This document shows positions 50,887 to 59,818 of a stretch of 64,000 nt of DNA, piece after piece. The position numbers were made by a program, and so were the translations under genes. Origin of the DNA: Blastocatellia bacterium AA13 (GTDB lineage: Bacteria; Acidobacteriota; Blastocatellia; UBA7656); contig QHVH01000013.1 of the NCBI GenBank assembly GCA_003222245.1, forward strand, positions 62,001 to 126,000, in the 5' to 3' direction. Every line of letters begins with the position of its first letter. The first letter of the stretch is position 1. Below the pieces are notes generated by a model. It did not search any database. It saw only the letters and a list, made by a program, of their open reading frames with translations, and was not told the DNA's origin.

Positions 50887-51633
50887 TTACTTTTTGGGAA
50901 GGGCCTCCACCCGCCTATTGATCTCATCCCAGTTGACGTTTTGCGCGAACGCGTCTACATACTTCGCGGCCGCCGCTCCATAGTCCATGTGATAGGCATG
51001 CTCATACATATCGAGCACAAGCAACGGATGGCTCAGAGGGGCATTGTGCATATGATCCCATGCCCAGTAGTTGTGCATTTCGCCGGTGTGCGCGTTGTAC
51101 GCAAGGATCGCCCATCCGGAGCCTCCTGAAAGAGCATTGGCGGTTCTCTTGAATTCCGCTTCCCATTGCTCGTATGTTCCGAACCACTGCTTGATAAGGT
51201 CCAGAACCTTGCCGCTCGCTTTTCCATCGCCCCCCAGATTCGAAAAGTAAAGCTCATGAAGCACGACCGAACCCGTGCGCACCAGCTCTTCGCGCTTCAT
51301 ATCACCGTAGAGGTATGCAGGCAGGTCCTTGTCCTTCATAGCCGCGGCCAGCCTCTGCTCTACCGCGTTCAAGGCCTTAACTGCTCCGCCGTAGTTATTT
51401 TCCCAGTGCGACTTGATCAGTTTCTCCGACAGCCCTTTCAGTTTTGCCGGATCAAACGGAAGGGGCCGCGGCTGGTGCTGCCCGAGATATGCCCGTCCCG
51501 CTCCGGCGCCCTCTTGCTCTCGCGGCGCCTCATTGGCGCCGGCGCCCGCTGTGCCCAACAAAGCGCCTGCTCCTAGAATCGTGCTGCCGGCTACAATGCT
51601 CTTGATCGCCTCACGTCTGTTTACTCCCTTCAT
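50887..51633 (-). CDS. Exported Fe/Mn superoxide dismutase
   Basis: 248 residues from [13 protein letters not shown]. The N-terminus has a Tat-type pattern: NRREAIKS followed by a hydrophobic [18 protein letters not shown] stretch, so export of the folded metalloprotein is likely. The Fe/Mn-SOD domain follows (about 50-245): [52 protein letters not shown] and [20 protein letters not shown], with metal ligands His, His, Asp and His in their usual places (DMYEHAY instead of DVWEHAY). The enzyme turns superoxide into oxygen and hydrogen peroxide in the periplasm. It is divergent from the VPS10-like gene. Confidence 0.9.
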   Translation of the reverse strand: MKGVNRREAIKSIVAGSTILGAGALLGTAGAGANEAPREQEGAGAGRAYLGQHQPRPLPFDPAKLKGLSEKLIKSHWENNYGGAVKALNAVEQRLAAAMKDKDLPAYLYGDMKREELVRTGSVVLHELYFSNLGGDGKASGKVLDLIKQWFGTYEQWEAEFKRTANALSGGSGWAILAYNAHTGEMHNYWAWDHMHNAPLSHPLLVLDMYEHAYHMDYGAAAAKYVDAFAQNVNWDEINRRVEALPKK

Positions 51634-51782
51634 TGAATCCCCTTTCACAGTTGAATCTCATCCCGTTAAAAAATCATACCGCCTACGGCGCGGCGCTGGA
51701 AGCGTCGGTCCGCTCTGACTGTTTGGAAAAGTGTCTGGATGACGTTATAACTATGCGATCCTGTAAAAAATCGGAGGTCAAA

Positions 51783-54700
51783 ATGATGAGCGGCGGTTGG
51801 CTTTTTGCGCGTGTGGCATTGGGGCTCTTACTGATCTATGGAGGGGTCGCGGCACAACAATTCAATCCCAATCTCTATCAAGGCATGCGCTGGCGATGTA
51901 TCGGCCCTCATCGCGGCGGACGAACCGTAGGCGCGACGGGCGTTCCCGGCCAACCGAACGTCTTTTATATCGGCCTCAACAACGGCGGCGTGTGGAAGAC
52001 GGATGACTACGGCCGCACGTGGACGCCCATCTTCGACGAGCAACCGACGGGATCGATTGGCGCTCTGGCGGTTGCACCGTCAGACCCGAACATTGTTTAT
52101 GTCGGCACGGGCGAAGGATTGCAGCGGCCCGATCTTGCTACCGGAGACGGAATGTATAAATCGACCGACGCGGGAAAGACCTGGCGGCATCAGGCGCTTC
52201 GCGACGGCGAGCAGATCAGCTCGATCGTCGTCGATCCGCGTGATCCGAATCGTCTTTTCGTAGCGGTGCTCGGACATCCCTATGGTCCCAATGTTGAGCG
52301 CGGAATCTTTCGCTCGACCGATGGAGGCGAGACTTATCAGAAGGTGCTTTACAAAGACGAAAACACGGGCGGCGTCGCTCTCGCATTCGATCCTTCGAAC
52401 TCTCGCACTGTCTATGGAGTGCTCTGGGCCTCACGGCAGGGGCCGTGGGAAAACGGTGCGTGGCAGGGCCCCGGCAGCGGCCTCTTTAAATCGACCGACA
52501 GCGGAGATTCATGGAGGCAGCTCACAAAGGGCCTCCCCACATACGCGCAGGGCCTCGGACGAATCGGAATAACCGTAGCGCCAAGCGATCCCAAGAGGCT
52601 GTATGCAAACGTCGATGCGCCCGATCTCGGCGGCATCTATCGCTCCGACGACGCCGGCGAAAACTGGCAGCGCGTTAATTCAGAAGTCCGGGTCTGGGGT
52701 CGTGGAAGCGACTTTGCCGAAGTGAAGACCCATCCGAAGAATCGGGATATCGTGTATTCGTGCAACACGTCGACTTATAGATCCACCGATGCGGGTAACA
52801 GCTTTACCGCGGTGAGAGGCGCACCGGGCGGCGACGACTATCACACGATATGGATCAACCCGGACAACCCGGACATTATTCTTCTCGCGAGCGATCAGGG
52901 CGCCATCATCACGGTCAATGGAGGAAGGACATATAGCTCCTGGTATAACCAGCCGACCGCGCAGTTCTATCACGTAATCACCGACAATCAGTTTCCTTAT
53001 TGGGTCTATGGAGGCCAGCAAGAGAGCGGCTCGGCGGGTGTGGCCAGCCGCGGGAGCGATGGGCAAATCACTTTTCGCGACTGGCATCCGGTGGCGGTTG
53101 AGGAATACGGATATGTCGCCCCCGATCCCTTAAACCCTAACCTGATCTATGGCGGAAAAATCACTCGCTACGACAAACTTACAGGGCAAGTGCAAAACAT
53201 TTCACCCGAAGCCGGCAGGAGCGGCAAGTATCGATTCCTGCGAACTGCTCCGGTGATCTTCTCGCCGGTCGACCCTCACGCACTGTACTTCGCCGGAAAC
53301 GCGCTCTTTAAGACAACGAACGGCGGGAATTCCTGGCAGGTCATAAGCCCTGACCTCTCGCGCGAGACACCCGATGTTCCCGAGAGCATCGGCGTCTACA
53401 GGACGGCGGATTTGGTGAGGATGCCGAGGCGAGGCGTGATATATACCGTAGCCCCATCTTACAAGAATGCCGAGTTGATCTGGGCCGGAACCGACGACGG
53501 GTTGATTCATATCACTCGCGATGGCGGCAAGAACTGGAAGAATGTAACACCATCGGGGCTGACCTCATGGAGCAAGGTTTCGCTTATCGACGCAGGCCGC
53601 TTCGATACGGAGACCGCCTATACGGCGATCAATCGCATTCGCCTGAACGATCAACATCCGCACATCTACCGAACTCATGACGGCGGCGCAACATGGAAGG
53701 AGATCGTGAATGGGCTGCCGGATAACGCTCCCATCAATACCGTCCGCGAAGACCCGGTGCGGCGGGGCCTGCTCTTCTGCGGAAGCGAGCGCGCCGTATA
53801 TGTTTCCTTCGACGATGGAGACAACTGGCAGGCTCTTCGTCTGAATATGCCGGCGAGCTCGATTCGCGATCTCGTCATTCACGAGGATGACCTGGTAGTC
53901 GGCACGCATGGCCGATCATTCTGGATTCTTGACGACATCACACCGCTTCGGCAGATAACCGCTCAGACAGCGGCATCCGATGGACACCTCTTTAAACCCG
54001 AGACCGCTTATCGCGTGCGTTGGAACCTGAACACCGATACGCCGCTGCCGCCCGAGGAGCCCGCCGGAAAGAATCCGCCTGACGGCGCGATCATCGACTA
54101 CTTTCTCAAATCGAATTCTTCCGCTCCGGTAACTCTCGAGATCTTCGATAGCGCGAACAAGTTAGTTCGGCGTTTTTCCAGCGCCGACACGCCGGACCCG
54201 GTGGATGAGAAGCAGTTGAACGTGCCTACATTCTGGCTCCGGCCTCAGCAGATTCTGTCGGCGCAAGCGGGAATGCAGCGATTCGTGTGGGATCTCCATT
54301 ATCCGCCGCCCGTAGTCGACCGCTACGACTATCCTATTTCCGCGATCTATCGCGACACACCTCGCCATCCGATTGGGCCCTGGGTATTTCCCGGAGAATA
54401 CCGATTGAAGCTCACAGCAGGCGGAAAAGCTTACACGCAGACATTGATCGTCAAGATGGATCCCCGCGTGAAGACATCGTCCAAAGATCTGGCTCAGATG
54501 TTCGCGCTCTCGACTCAATGCTACGAGGACTTGCGCCAGACGCGTGAGGCATTGGAACAGGCGCGTCGTCTCAGTGCCGATGCGCGGGTCGCAATAGATC
54601 GCGCGGGTAGAGGCGTGGTCGCGGAAGCGATTTCATCCGTGACTCAAAAAGTTGGCGCAATGGAGGGAGCGGCCGCGGGCCGGTTCGCGGCCGGCGGTCG

Positions 54701-54941
54701 CAGGGGAGCCGGAGGCAGTCAACCTACTCTTGCGGCGCTGAACGCACAGTCTCTTACGCTGATGGACGTGTTTGAAGGCGCTGACGCCGCGCCTACGACT
54801 CAGGCCGTTGCCGCTGCCGCCGAGTTGCACAAATCCGTTGTCGAGATCCTCTCGCGCTGGAGAGCATTGTTAGAGAATGAAGTGAAGCCGTTGAACGAGC
54901 GTTTGAGGCAGGCAAACCTGCCGCAACTCGGCATCAAGTAA
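51783..54941 (+). CDS. Secreted sortilin/VPS10-like beta-propeller protein
   Basis: 1052 residues from MMSGGWLFARVALGLLLIYG after a GGAGGT ribosome site; a signal peptide ends near GVAAQQ. The body is a long series of BNR/Asp-box-like blades, each with the S-x-D-x-G-x-T-W pattern (for example STDAGKTWRHQ, STDSGDSWRQL, SDDAGENWQRV, TTNGGNSWQVI, RDGGKNWKNV, FDDGDNWQAL), forming large beta-propellers as in VPS10/sortilin and xyloglucanase-type proteins. The C-terminal 270 residues are a separate region with a Gly/Ala-rich loop near residue 960. Such proteins abound in Acidobacteriota; enzymatic activity is not established. Confidence 0.85.
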   Translation: MMSGGWLFARVALGLLLIYGGVAAQQFNPNLYQGMRWRCIGPHRGGRTVGATGVPGQPNVFYIGLNNGGVWKTDDYGRTWTPIFDEQPTGSIGALAVAPSDPNIVYVGTGEGLQRPDLATGDGMYKSTDAGKTWRHQALRDGEQISSIVVDPRDPNRLFVAVLGHPYGPNVERGIFRSTDGGETYQKVLYKDENTGGVALAFDPSNSRTVYGVLWASRQGPWENGAWQGPGSGLFKSTDSGDSWRQLTKGLPTYAQGLGRIGITVAPSDPKRLYANVDAPDLGGIYRSDDAGENWQRVNSEVRVWGRGSDFAEVKTHPKNRDIVYSCNTSTYRSTDAGNSFTAVRGAPGGDDYHTIWINPDNPDIILLASDQGAIITVNGGRTYSSWYNQPTAQFYHVITDNQFPYWVYGGQQESGSAGVASRGSDGQITFRDWHPVAVEEYGYVAPDPLNPNLIYGGKITRYDKLTGQVQNISPEAGRSGKYRFLRTAPVIFSPVDPHALYFAGNALFKTTNGGNSWQVISPDLSRETPDVPESIGVYRTADLVRMPRRGVIYTVAPSYKNAELIWAGTDDGLIHITRDGGKNWKNVTPSGLTSWSKVSLIDAGRFDTETAYTAINRIRLNDQHPHIYRTHDGGATWKEIVNGLPDNAPINTVREDPVRRGLLFCGSERAVYVSFDDGDNWQALRLNMPASSIRDLVIHEDDLVVGTHGRSFWILDDITPLRQITAQTAASDGHLFKPETAYRVRWNLNTDTPLPPEEPAGKNPPDGAIIDYFLKSNSSAPVTLEIFDSANKLVRRFSSADTPDPVDEKQLNVPTFWLRPQQILSAQAGMQRFVWDLHYPPPVVDRYDYPISAIYRDTPRHPIGPWVFPGEYRLKLTAGGKAYTQTLIVKMDPRVKTSSKDLAQMFALSTQCYEDLRQTREALEQARRLSADARVAIDRAGRGVVAEAISSVTQKVGAMEGAAAGRFAAGGRRGAGGSQPTLAALNAQSLTLMDVFEGADAAPTTQAVAAAAELHKSVVEILSRWRALLENEVKPLNERLRQANLPQLGIK

Positions 54942-55075
54942 AGCGCGGTCGAGTTGTCGTTGACTGGAGACTGAGAAGAAGGGTGGTGCGGATCAGTTCG
55001 ATAGCATCACAACATAACGGACGCCCGCCCCTACATTAATTTTTAACGCGTCCGTACATCAATGTTCAGTAAAAG

Positions 55076-56410
55076 CTAGAGATCGGAGAGCGACGATTCT
55101 CTTGAATCGACCGTTGTCTCAGCATTGAGTTCGGGGAGAAATTCGGCGGAGCGCCGAAGCTGATCCGAGCCGCGCGGAACTGTATTCGCCTCCGCAACCT
55201 CTCCCTCGTAGCGAATGAGGCTCCTGGCCGAAAAAGCAGCTATGACGACGGCTATCAAACATCCCACGCCGCCGGTGATGACCGAGAGCCTCGCGCCAAT
55301 CAAATTGGCAATCGACCCGGCCTCGAGCTCTCCCAACTGAGGCCCTCCCATGAAGAAGACCATATTTACTGAAGTCATCCTCCCTCGGAGGTGATTCGGC
55401 GTGACCAACTGCCTTATCATCTGACGCAATACGGTACTGACCGTATCGGACGCGCCCACAATCGCGAGCATCATCAACGAAAGCCAAAACCAGCGCGATA
55501 AACCAAACGCGATTGTTGCGGCTCCGTAAACGGCCACCGACGCGAGTACGAGTTTCCCCTGTTTTCGAGGTACGCCGAGCCTCGCCATGATCAAGCTGGT
55601 CACAACCGATCCAACTCCGGGCGCCGCCGTTAGCAGCCCCAGACCACCGGCGCCCACCGAAAGTATCTTGTCGGCAAAGATCGGAAGCAGCGCCGTGGCG
55701 GACGCGAAGAAGGTCGCGATGAAATCAAGCGTCATCGTCTGGACGATAATAGGGGTGCGCCAGACAAATCGCAGTCCCTCTTTCAACGCGGCGAGACTGA
55801 TGACCGGTTTTTCCGCTTCGACCTGACGGCTTGCGGTCGCGCTCATCAACAGAAGCGCGATCATCACTGCTATAAAGGAGACCGCGTTGATGCCGTAGAT
55901 TAGCTCGGGTCCGTAATTGCGGAGCAGCAAACCGGAGATCGAAGGGCCGACTATCATCGCCGAGTTGAACACGATGAGACCAAGGCTTACCGCTCCGGGA
56001 AAGTCTTCGATAGGGACAAGCGATGGCAGCATTGCTTGCCGGGCCGGGCTGTCGAACGCTACCGCGGCGGATGAAATTGCGGTGAGCAGATAAATCGACC
56101 AGAGGCTTTCGTGACCGAGCGCAGTCATCGTAGACAGAATACCGGCGCAAACCAGCATCACCGACTGCGAGATCAGCATCAGGCGCTTGCGATCCATTGC
56201 ATCGGCCACAACTCCACCGGCCAGCGAACACAGGACGATCGGAACAACCCTGACAAGTCCGAGGCCGCCCAGTGCAAGGGGTGATTCTGTCAGAAGGTAA
56301 ACGTGCCAGTTGATCGCTACGAGCTGCATCTGAGAGCCCGTGATGGATATAAGCTGGCCAATCCACAAGAGTCTAAAATCGCGGTGGCGCAGCGCATTGA
56401 ATGAGGACAT
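55076..56410 (-). CDS. MFS transporter, EntS-like
   Basis: 444 residues with twelve predicted membrane helices and the pattern of the MFS_3/enterobactin-exporter group: FNALRHRDFRLLWIGQLISI at the N-terminus, GGVVADAMDRKRLMLISQSV after helix 2 (the conserved loop), DSPARQAMLPSLVP in the middle and HLRGRMTSVNMVFFMGGPQL in the second half. Members export siderophores or drugs by proton antiport. No siderophore genes are nearby. The cytoplasmic tail is polar and non-conserved. Confidence 0.85.
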   Translation of the reverse strand: MSSFNALRHRDFRLLWIGQLISITGSQMQLVAINWHVYLLTESPLALGGLGLVRVVPIVLCSLAGGVVADAMDRKRLMLISQSVMLVCAGILSTMTALGHESLWSIYLLTAISSAAVAFDSPARQAMLPSLVPIEDFPGAVSLGLIVFNSAMIVGPSISGLLLRNYGPELIYGINAVSFIAVMIALLLMSATASRQVEAEKPVISLAALKEGLRFVWRTPIIVQTMTLDFIATFFASATALLPIFADKILSVGAGGLGLLTAAPGVGSVVTSLIMARLGVPRKQGKLVLASVAVYGAATIAFGLSRWFWLSLMMLAIVGASDTVSTVLRQMIRQLVTPNHLRGRMTSVNMVFFMGGPQLGELEAGSIANLIGARLSVITGGVGCLIAVVIAAFSARSLIRYEGEVAEANTVPRGSDQLRRSAEFLPELNAETTVDSRESSLSDL

Positions 56411-56500
56411 AAGCGAGCATCGAGCGATCAGCAGTCGGCATTCGGCAATCAGCAGTCAGAGATCAGCAAGCGCCGGCAATCAACGGCGCAGCGTCAGAGA

Positions 56501-56548
56501 AAAGCGAGCAACGATCAAGAGAGCGGCGGCTTGACCATTGCTCGCTTT
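56501..56548. terminator. Inverted repeat, possible terminator
   Basis: AAAGCGAGCAA (56501-56511) and TTGCTCGCTTT (56538-56548) are exact complements across a 26-base loop, between the stop of the minus-strand gene at 56557 and the MFS start. For that gene it is in the right place and on the minus strand ends in TTTCTCTGAC, a short T-run. The neighbouring sequence also holds irregular ATCAGCAGTC direct repeats (about 56428-56465). Confidence 0.5.
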
Positions 56549-56556
56549 GCTGTTGC

Positions 56557-56964
56557 TCATCGCGTTCCCCAGAGGTACAGCGTGGGTCGACGCGAGCCCC
56601 ATCCGGCGCTGCCGTACCAGAACTCAATGCTGCGAATTTTTCGGCGGCCCGGAATATCTATTGACCGGCTGCGGCCTCCGGCGACTACTCGGTCTCGAAC
56701 CTGAATGTCGTGGTTCGGCCCATCTTCGAAATGTACGACCACTCTTCGAAATTCAATCGCGCCGCCCTTGATCTCAAACTGAATAGTCCTGAATGCTCCG
56801 CCTTTGCCTACATGAATCGTATCGTGATCAACTCGGCCATCGGCGTGCGCTTCGCCGAGAAATTCCCATCGGCCTTCTCTGCGCCTCTGCGCGTTTGAAA
56901 CGAGACCGATACTCAACAGCAGCATCAAAGCCGACGCCATCCGAATAGATGTTCTTACCTTCAT
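56557..56964 (-). CDS. Small secreted protein (DUF2541-like)
   Basis: 135 residues from MKVRTSIRMASALMLLLSIG, preceded by GGAGGAAGA. A signal peptide ends after VSNA. The mature part is a small beta-rich domain: WEFLGEAHADGRVDHDTIHV, FRTIQFEIKGGAIEFRRVVV and IRSIEFWYGSAGWGSRRPTL. This resembles DUF2541-type proteins of unknown function, but the match is by eye only. A longer frame to 57015 adds residues upstream of the ribosome site and is not favoured. Confidence 0.6.
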   Translation of the reverse strand: MKVRTSIRMASALMLLLSIGLVSNAQRRREGRWEFLGEAHADGRVDHDTIHVGKGGAFRTIQFEIKGGAIEFRRVVVHFEDGPNHDIQVRDRVVAGGRSRSIDIPGRRKIRSIEFWYGSAGWGSRRPTLYLWGTR

Positions 56965-57170
56965 TCTTCCTCCATACAATCCGAGATCCGCGAAATACTC
57001 GAAGCGGAAGCCCAATACTGTTTACAGTGACCGCGCGATTATTCCTGCCGGTTGCGGCTTGCCATTTAGCTTCGATACGATAACACATTCGCGGATGAAG
57101 CTCAGGGGTCGCGACTATTGTTGTCGCGAATATTGTTCGGATCCTTGGCGTCTGGATAACCGGAGTCGAA

Positions 57171-57719
57171 ATGACTTTACCGCTAGTATTGATTTTGGTT
57201 TCGTTATCGATAGCCGCGGAGCCATGTACGCCGGCGCCCCAAGGCGCTTCGGATCTGATAATCATAAAGAAATCCTGGAAAAGAACGCGCATAGATCCTT
57301 ATATCAATGCTTCTGCTGATCTCACTCAGAATGCCGGGTTCGGCCGAGGCGGCTCAATTGATCCAAACGCTCCGAGCGCCCCGCCGGAAATACCGCCGGC
57401 GCGGACAAGACCGCGCGGCAAGCCAAGCGATAGATATACCTACGAACTCAAAGTGAAGAACGGCGGCAGCAAGACAATAGTGGAGATAGGGTGGGATTAC
57501 GTTTTCACGAACGCCGGAGGCAAAGAATCAACCCATCATCGGTTCGTCGACAAATTGAGATTGAAGCCGGGAAAAGAGAGAACGCTCAGTCGATATACCA
57601 GCCAGCCGCCCTCAAGAACCGTATCCGCGGCGGACCCGAATCCAATATTGTCCGAAGAAGCCGTTATCGTTTATATCAAATACAACGACGGCTCCAGGTG
57701 GGAAACACAATCGCTTTGA
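57171..57719 (+). CDS. Secreted hypothetical protein
   Basis: 182 residues with a short signal peptide (MTLPLVLILVSLSIAAEP). After a Pro-rich middle (NAPSAPPEIPPARTRPRG) comes a beta-sandwich-like part: YTYELKVKNGGSKTIVEIGW, DYVFTNAGGKEST, and VIVYIKYNDGSRWETQSL. The repeated pattern (polar strand, turn, strand, aromatic end) suggests an Ig-like domain. No family recognised; it stands alone between the DUF2541-like gene and the PLP-enzyme operon. Confidence 0.6.
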   Translation: MTLPLVLILVSLSIAAEPCTPAPQGASDLIIIKKSWKRTRIDPYINASADLTQNAGFGRGGSIDPNAPSAPPEIPPARTRPRGKPSDRYTYELKVKNGGSKTIVEIGWDYVFTNAGGKESTHHRFVDKLRLKPGKERTLSRYTSQPPSRTVSAADPNPILSEEAVIVYIKYNDGSRWETQSL

Positions 57720-57829
57720 TCTTCATTGATCGACGGATGTAATTCGGCTCAGGTGAAGCCTGAAAAAGCCGGCTATAAGTCGCGTGGTTAGTTAGCGGGG
57801 CCGGACCGGGACATTCGGTGAGAGTCGAG

Positions 57830-58762
57830 CTACGCAATCAAATCAAGATAGACGCGGCTGTCGACATTTCCGCCGCTTATGACGCAGCACACAGACCGGC
57901 CTTGAAACAACTCGGGCCGAGTCAGAAGCGCGCCGATACTCAATGCGCCTGTTGGTTCACACTTCAAGTTCGCCAGCGAAAATAGCAGCCTCACGCCTTC
58001 TTTTATGTTCTCCTCCGGCGTCTCGACGATCGAGGATAAACCCTGCTTCAGTATCTCCCAATTATGTTTTCCTATGCTGACGGTTCGAGCGCCGTCGGCT
58101 ATCGTCTGAGGCTCTGCTTCGTTGCTTACGATATGTCCCTCGCGAAGCGATCTCGCGGCATCGTTTGCCAAAAGCGGCTCCGAGGCGATGACTTCGATAC
58201 TCTTGCCCGACTGTCGAACTCCGGTCACGATGCCTGAAGTCAAACCGCCGCCTCCAATAGGCGCAACGATGCAATCGAACGAGCGGCTTAGCCGGCATAG
58301 CTCTTCGCCGAGACTGGCGTTGCCGTTGATTACCAGCGGATCGTCGTAAGCGCTTGCGACGTACGCATCCGGATGCTCACTCGCAAGCTCGTCGACTCTC
58401 GCCGCGCGGCTCTTGATTCGCGTGTTGACCAGATCGGCGTTGCCGCCGTATTCGCGAACCGCGGCAATCTTCACCTCCGCCGAGTTGTGAGGCATCACGA
58501 TAGTGCACCATTTTCCCAGCAGCTTGCAGGCATACGCCATCGCCTGTCCGAAATTCCCGGACGAAGCGGCTATGATCTTCTTCTGCGGGACCTGATAAGC
58601 CAGATTGTAGGCCGCGCGAAATTTGAAGCTGCCCGTATGCTGGAATGTCTCGGTCGCCAGGGTGACTTGAGCGCCAAGCCGTGCGCTCAAGCGCGGCGCT
58701 TCGATAATAGTAGTCGGCCTGATCATCTCGCGGAGCGGTTTTGCCTCGCTGTAGGTTGTCAT
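57830..58762 (-). CDS. PLP-dependent threonine/serine dehydratase-like enzyme
   Basis: 310 residues of the fold-type II PLP family. The Schiff-base Lys lies in TGSFKFRAAYNLAYQ, the Asn loop in AASSGNFGQAMAYACK, and the phosphate-binding glycine loop in APIGGGGLTSGIVTG; ICCVISGGN-like CCVISGGNVDS closes the site. This is the layout of catabolic threonine/serine dehydratases and related racemases (without the C-terminal ACT domain of biosynthetic IlvA), giving 2-oxobutyrate or pyruvate plus ammonia. Its start overlaps the stop of the upstream DNA methyltransferase gene by four bases, so the two are translated from one message. Confidence 0.85.
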   Translation of the reverse strand: MTTYSEAKPLREMIRPTTIIEAPRLSARLGAQVTLATETFQHTGSFKFRAAYNLAYQVPQKKIIAASSGNFGQAMAYACKLLGKWCTIVMPHNSAEVKIAAVREYGGNADLVNTRIKSRAARVDELASEHPDAYVASAYDDPLVINGNASLGEELCRLSRSFDCIVAPIGGGGLTSGIVTGVRQSGKSIEVIASEPLLANDAARSLREGHIVSNEAEPQTIADGARTVSIGKHNWEILKQGLSSIVETPEENIKEGVRLLFSLANLKCEPTGALSIGALLTRPELFQGRSVCCVISGGNVDSRVYLDLIA

Positions 58763-59727
58763 GCGCTCGCTTGTCTCCTCTTGTTATCGCCGGATTCATT
58801 TTTTCGAGGGTGCGTGTTCCGTTCCCAGAAGACGCCTTCCGCAAATCCCTGGATGGCCGCATCCTCTTCAGCCAGTTCCAATCTCTTCTCCGCGGTGCAG
58901 CAATAGAGCGGATCTATTTCAATTCCGGTGAAGCGCCGACCCAGTTTTTTTGCCGCTGCCGAAGTAGTTCCTGATCCGAGAAATGGATCCAGTATCCAGT
59001 CGCCCGCGGCGCTGCTGGCGAGAATTATTTTCGCAAGGAGTTTCTCGGGCTTCTGGGTAGGATGATCAGTGTTCTCGGGCATCGACCAGAACGGCACGGA
59101 CAGATCAGTCCATAGATTAGACGGATGAGTCAGCCGAAAGCCTCCGCCTTTTTCGTTCTCCCAGTCCCTGGGCTTTCCATCGGAGGTGTATGGGGCAATG
59201 ACCTTTCGCTTCAATTTTACGGCTTCGACGTTGAACAGATAATTATTCGACACGGTACAAAACCAGATATCTTCGGAACAGTTCTTCCAGTTGGCTCGCG
59301 AGCCACGCCCTTTCTCGCGTTCCCACGTAATTCGATTGCGGACGATCAAGTGCTTTTCGAGAACTGCCTGAACCGCCGACGACGATCGCCAGTCGCTGCA
59401 AACATACACCGAGGCTGTCGGCTTCAGCAGGCGAGTCAATCGCGAGAACCACGATTCGATCCATTTGAGGTAATCATCGAACGAACGGCGAGCAAAGGTC
59501 ACCGAGCCAAACTTCTTCGACAAATTGTAAGGCGGGTCCACAAACAGGAGATCGACGAACGAGGACGGCAGCCATTCAGCGGCGTCGAAGAAATCCTGAT
59601 TGATAGTCTTGTTCTCGATCTCTGAGCGCGTTGTGCGCCCGGACAGTCTGACTAACTTTGCCTTGTATCGATTCTCTTCTTCTTGAGAAAGCCTGATGGT
59701 TCGGTTTCGAGGCGCAGGGTTTTTCAT
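58759..59727 (-). CDS. Site-specific DNA methyltransferase (DPPY, beta class)
   Basis: 322 residues. Motif IV LLFVDPPYNLSKKFG occurs early (about 55-70) and motif I DPFLGSGTTSAAAKKLGRRF with GIEIDPLYC late (about 255-285), with the target-recognition part between, which is the beta-class order. DPPY marks N6-adenine or N4-cytosine methylation. WTDLSVPFW and HPTQKPEKLLAKII before motif I fit the type II/orphan group. No restriction endonuclease is beside it, and it shares an overlapping operon with a PLP dehydratase, so it may be an orphan, regulatory methyltransferase. The basic C-terminal tail (RKNESGDNKRRQASA) overlaps the next start. Confidence 0.88.
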   Translation of the reverse strand: MKNPAPRNRTIRLSQEEENRYKAKLVRLSGRTTRSEIENKTINQDFFDAAEWLPSSFVDLLFVDPPYNLSKKFGSVTFARRSFDDYLKWIESWFSRLTRLLKPTASVYVCSDWRSSSAVQAVLEKHLIVRNRITWEREKGRGSRANWKNCSEDIWFCTVSNNYLFNVEAVKLKRKVIAPYTSDGKPRDWENEKGGGFRLTHPSNLWTDLSVPFWSMPENTDHPTQKPEKLLAKIILASSAAGDWILDPFLGSGTTSAAAKKLGRRFTGIEIDPLYCCTAEKRLELAEEDAAIQGFAEGVFWERNTHPRKNESGDNKRRQASA

Positions 59728-59818
59728 CGCGCAACATTCTGAAGGATCGAAAACTTGCGATCAACCGGGCGGATAGATAGCAGAGGGAAATTTTTATCTT
59801 CTCGCGTACGTTGCATCC

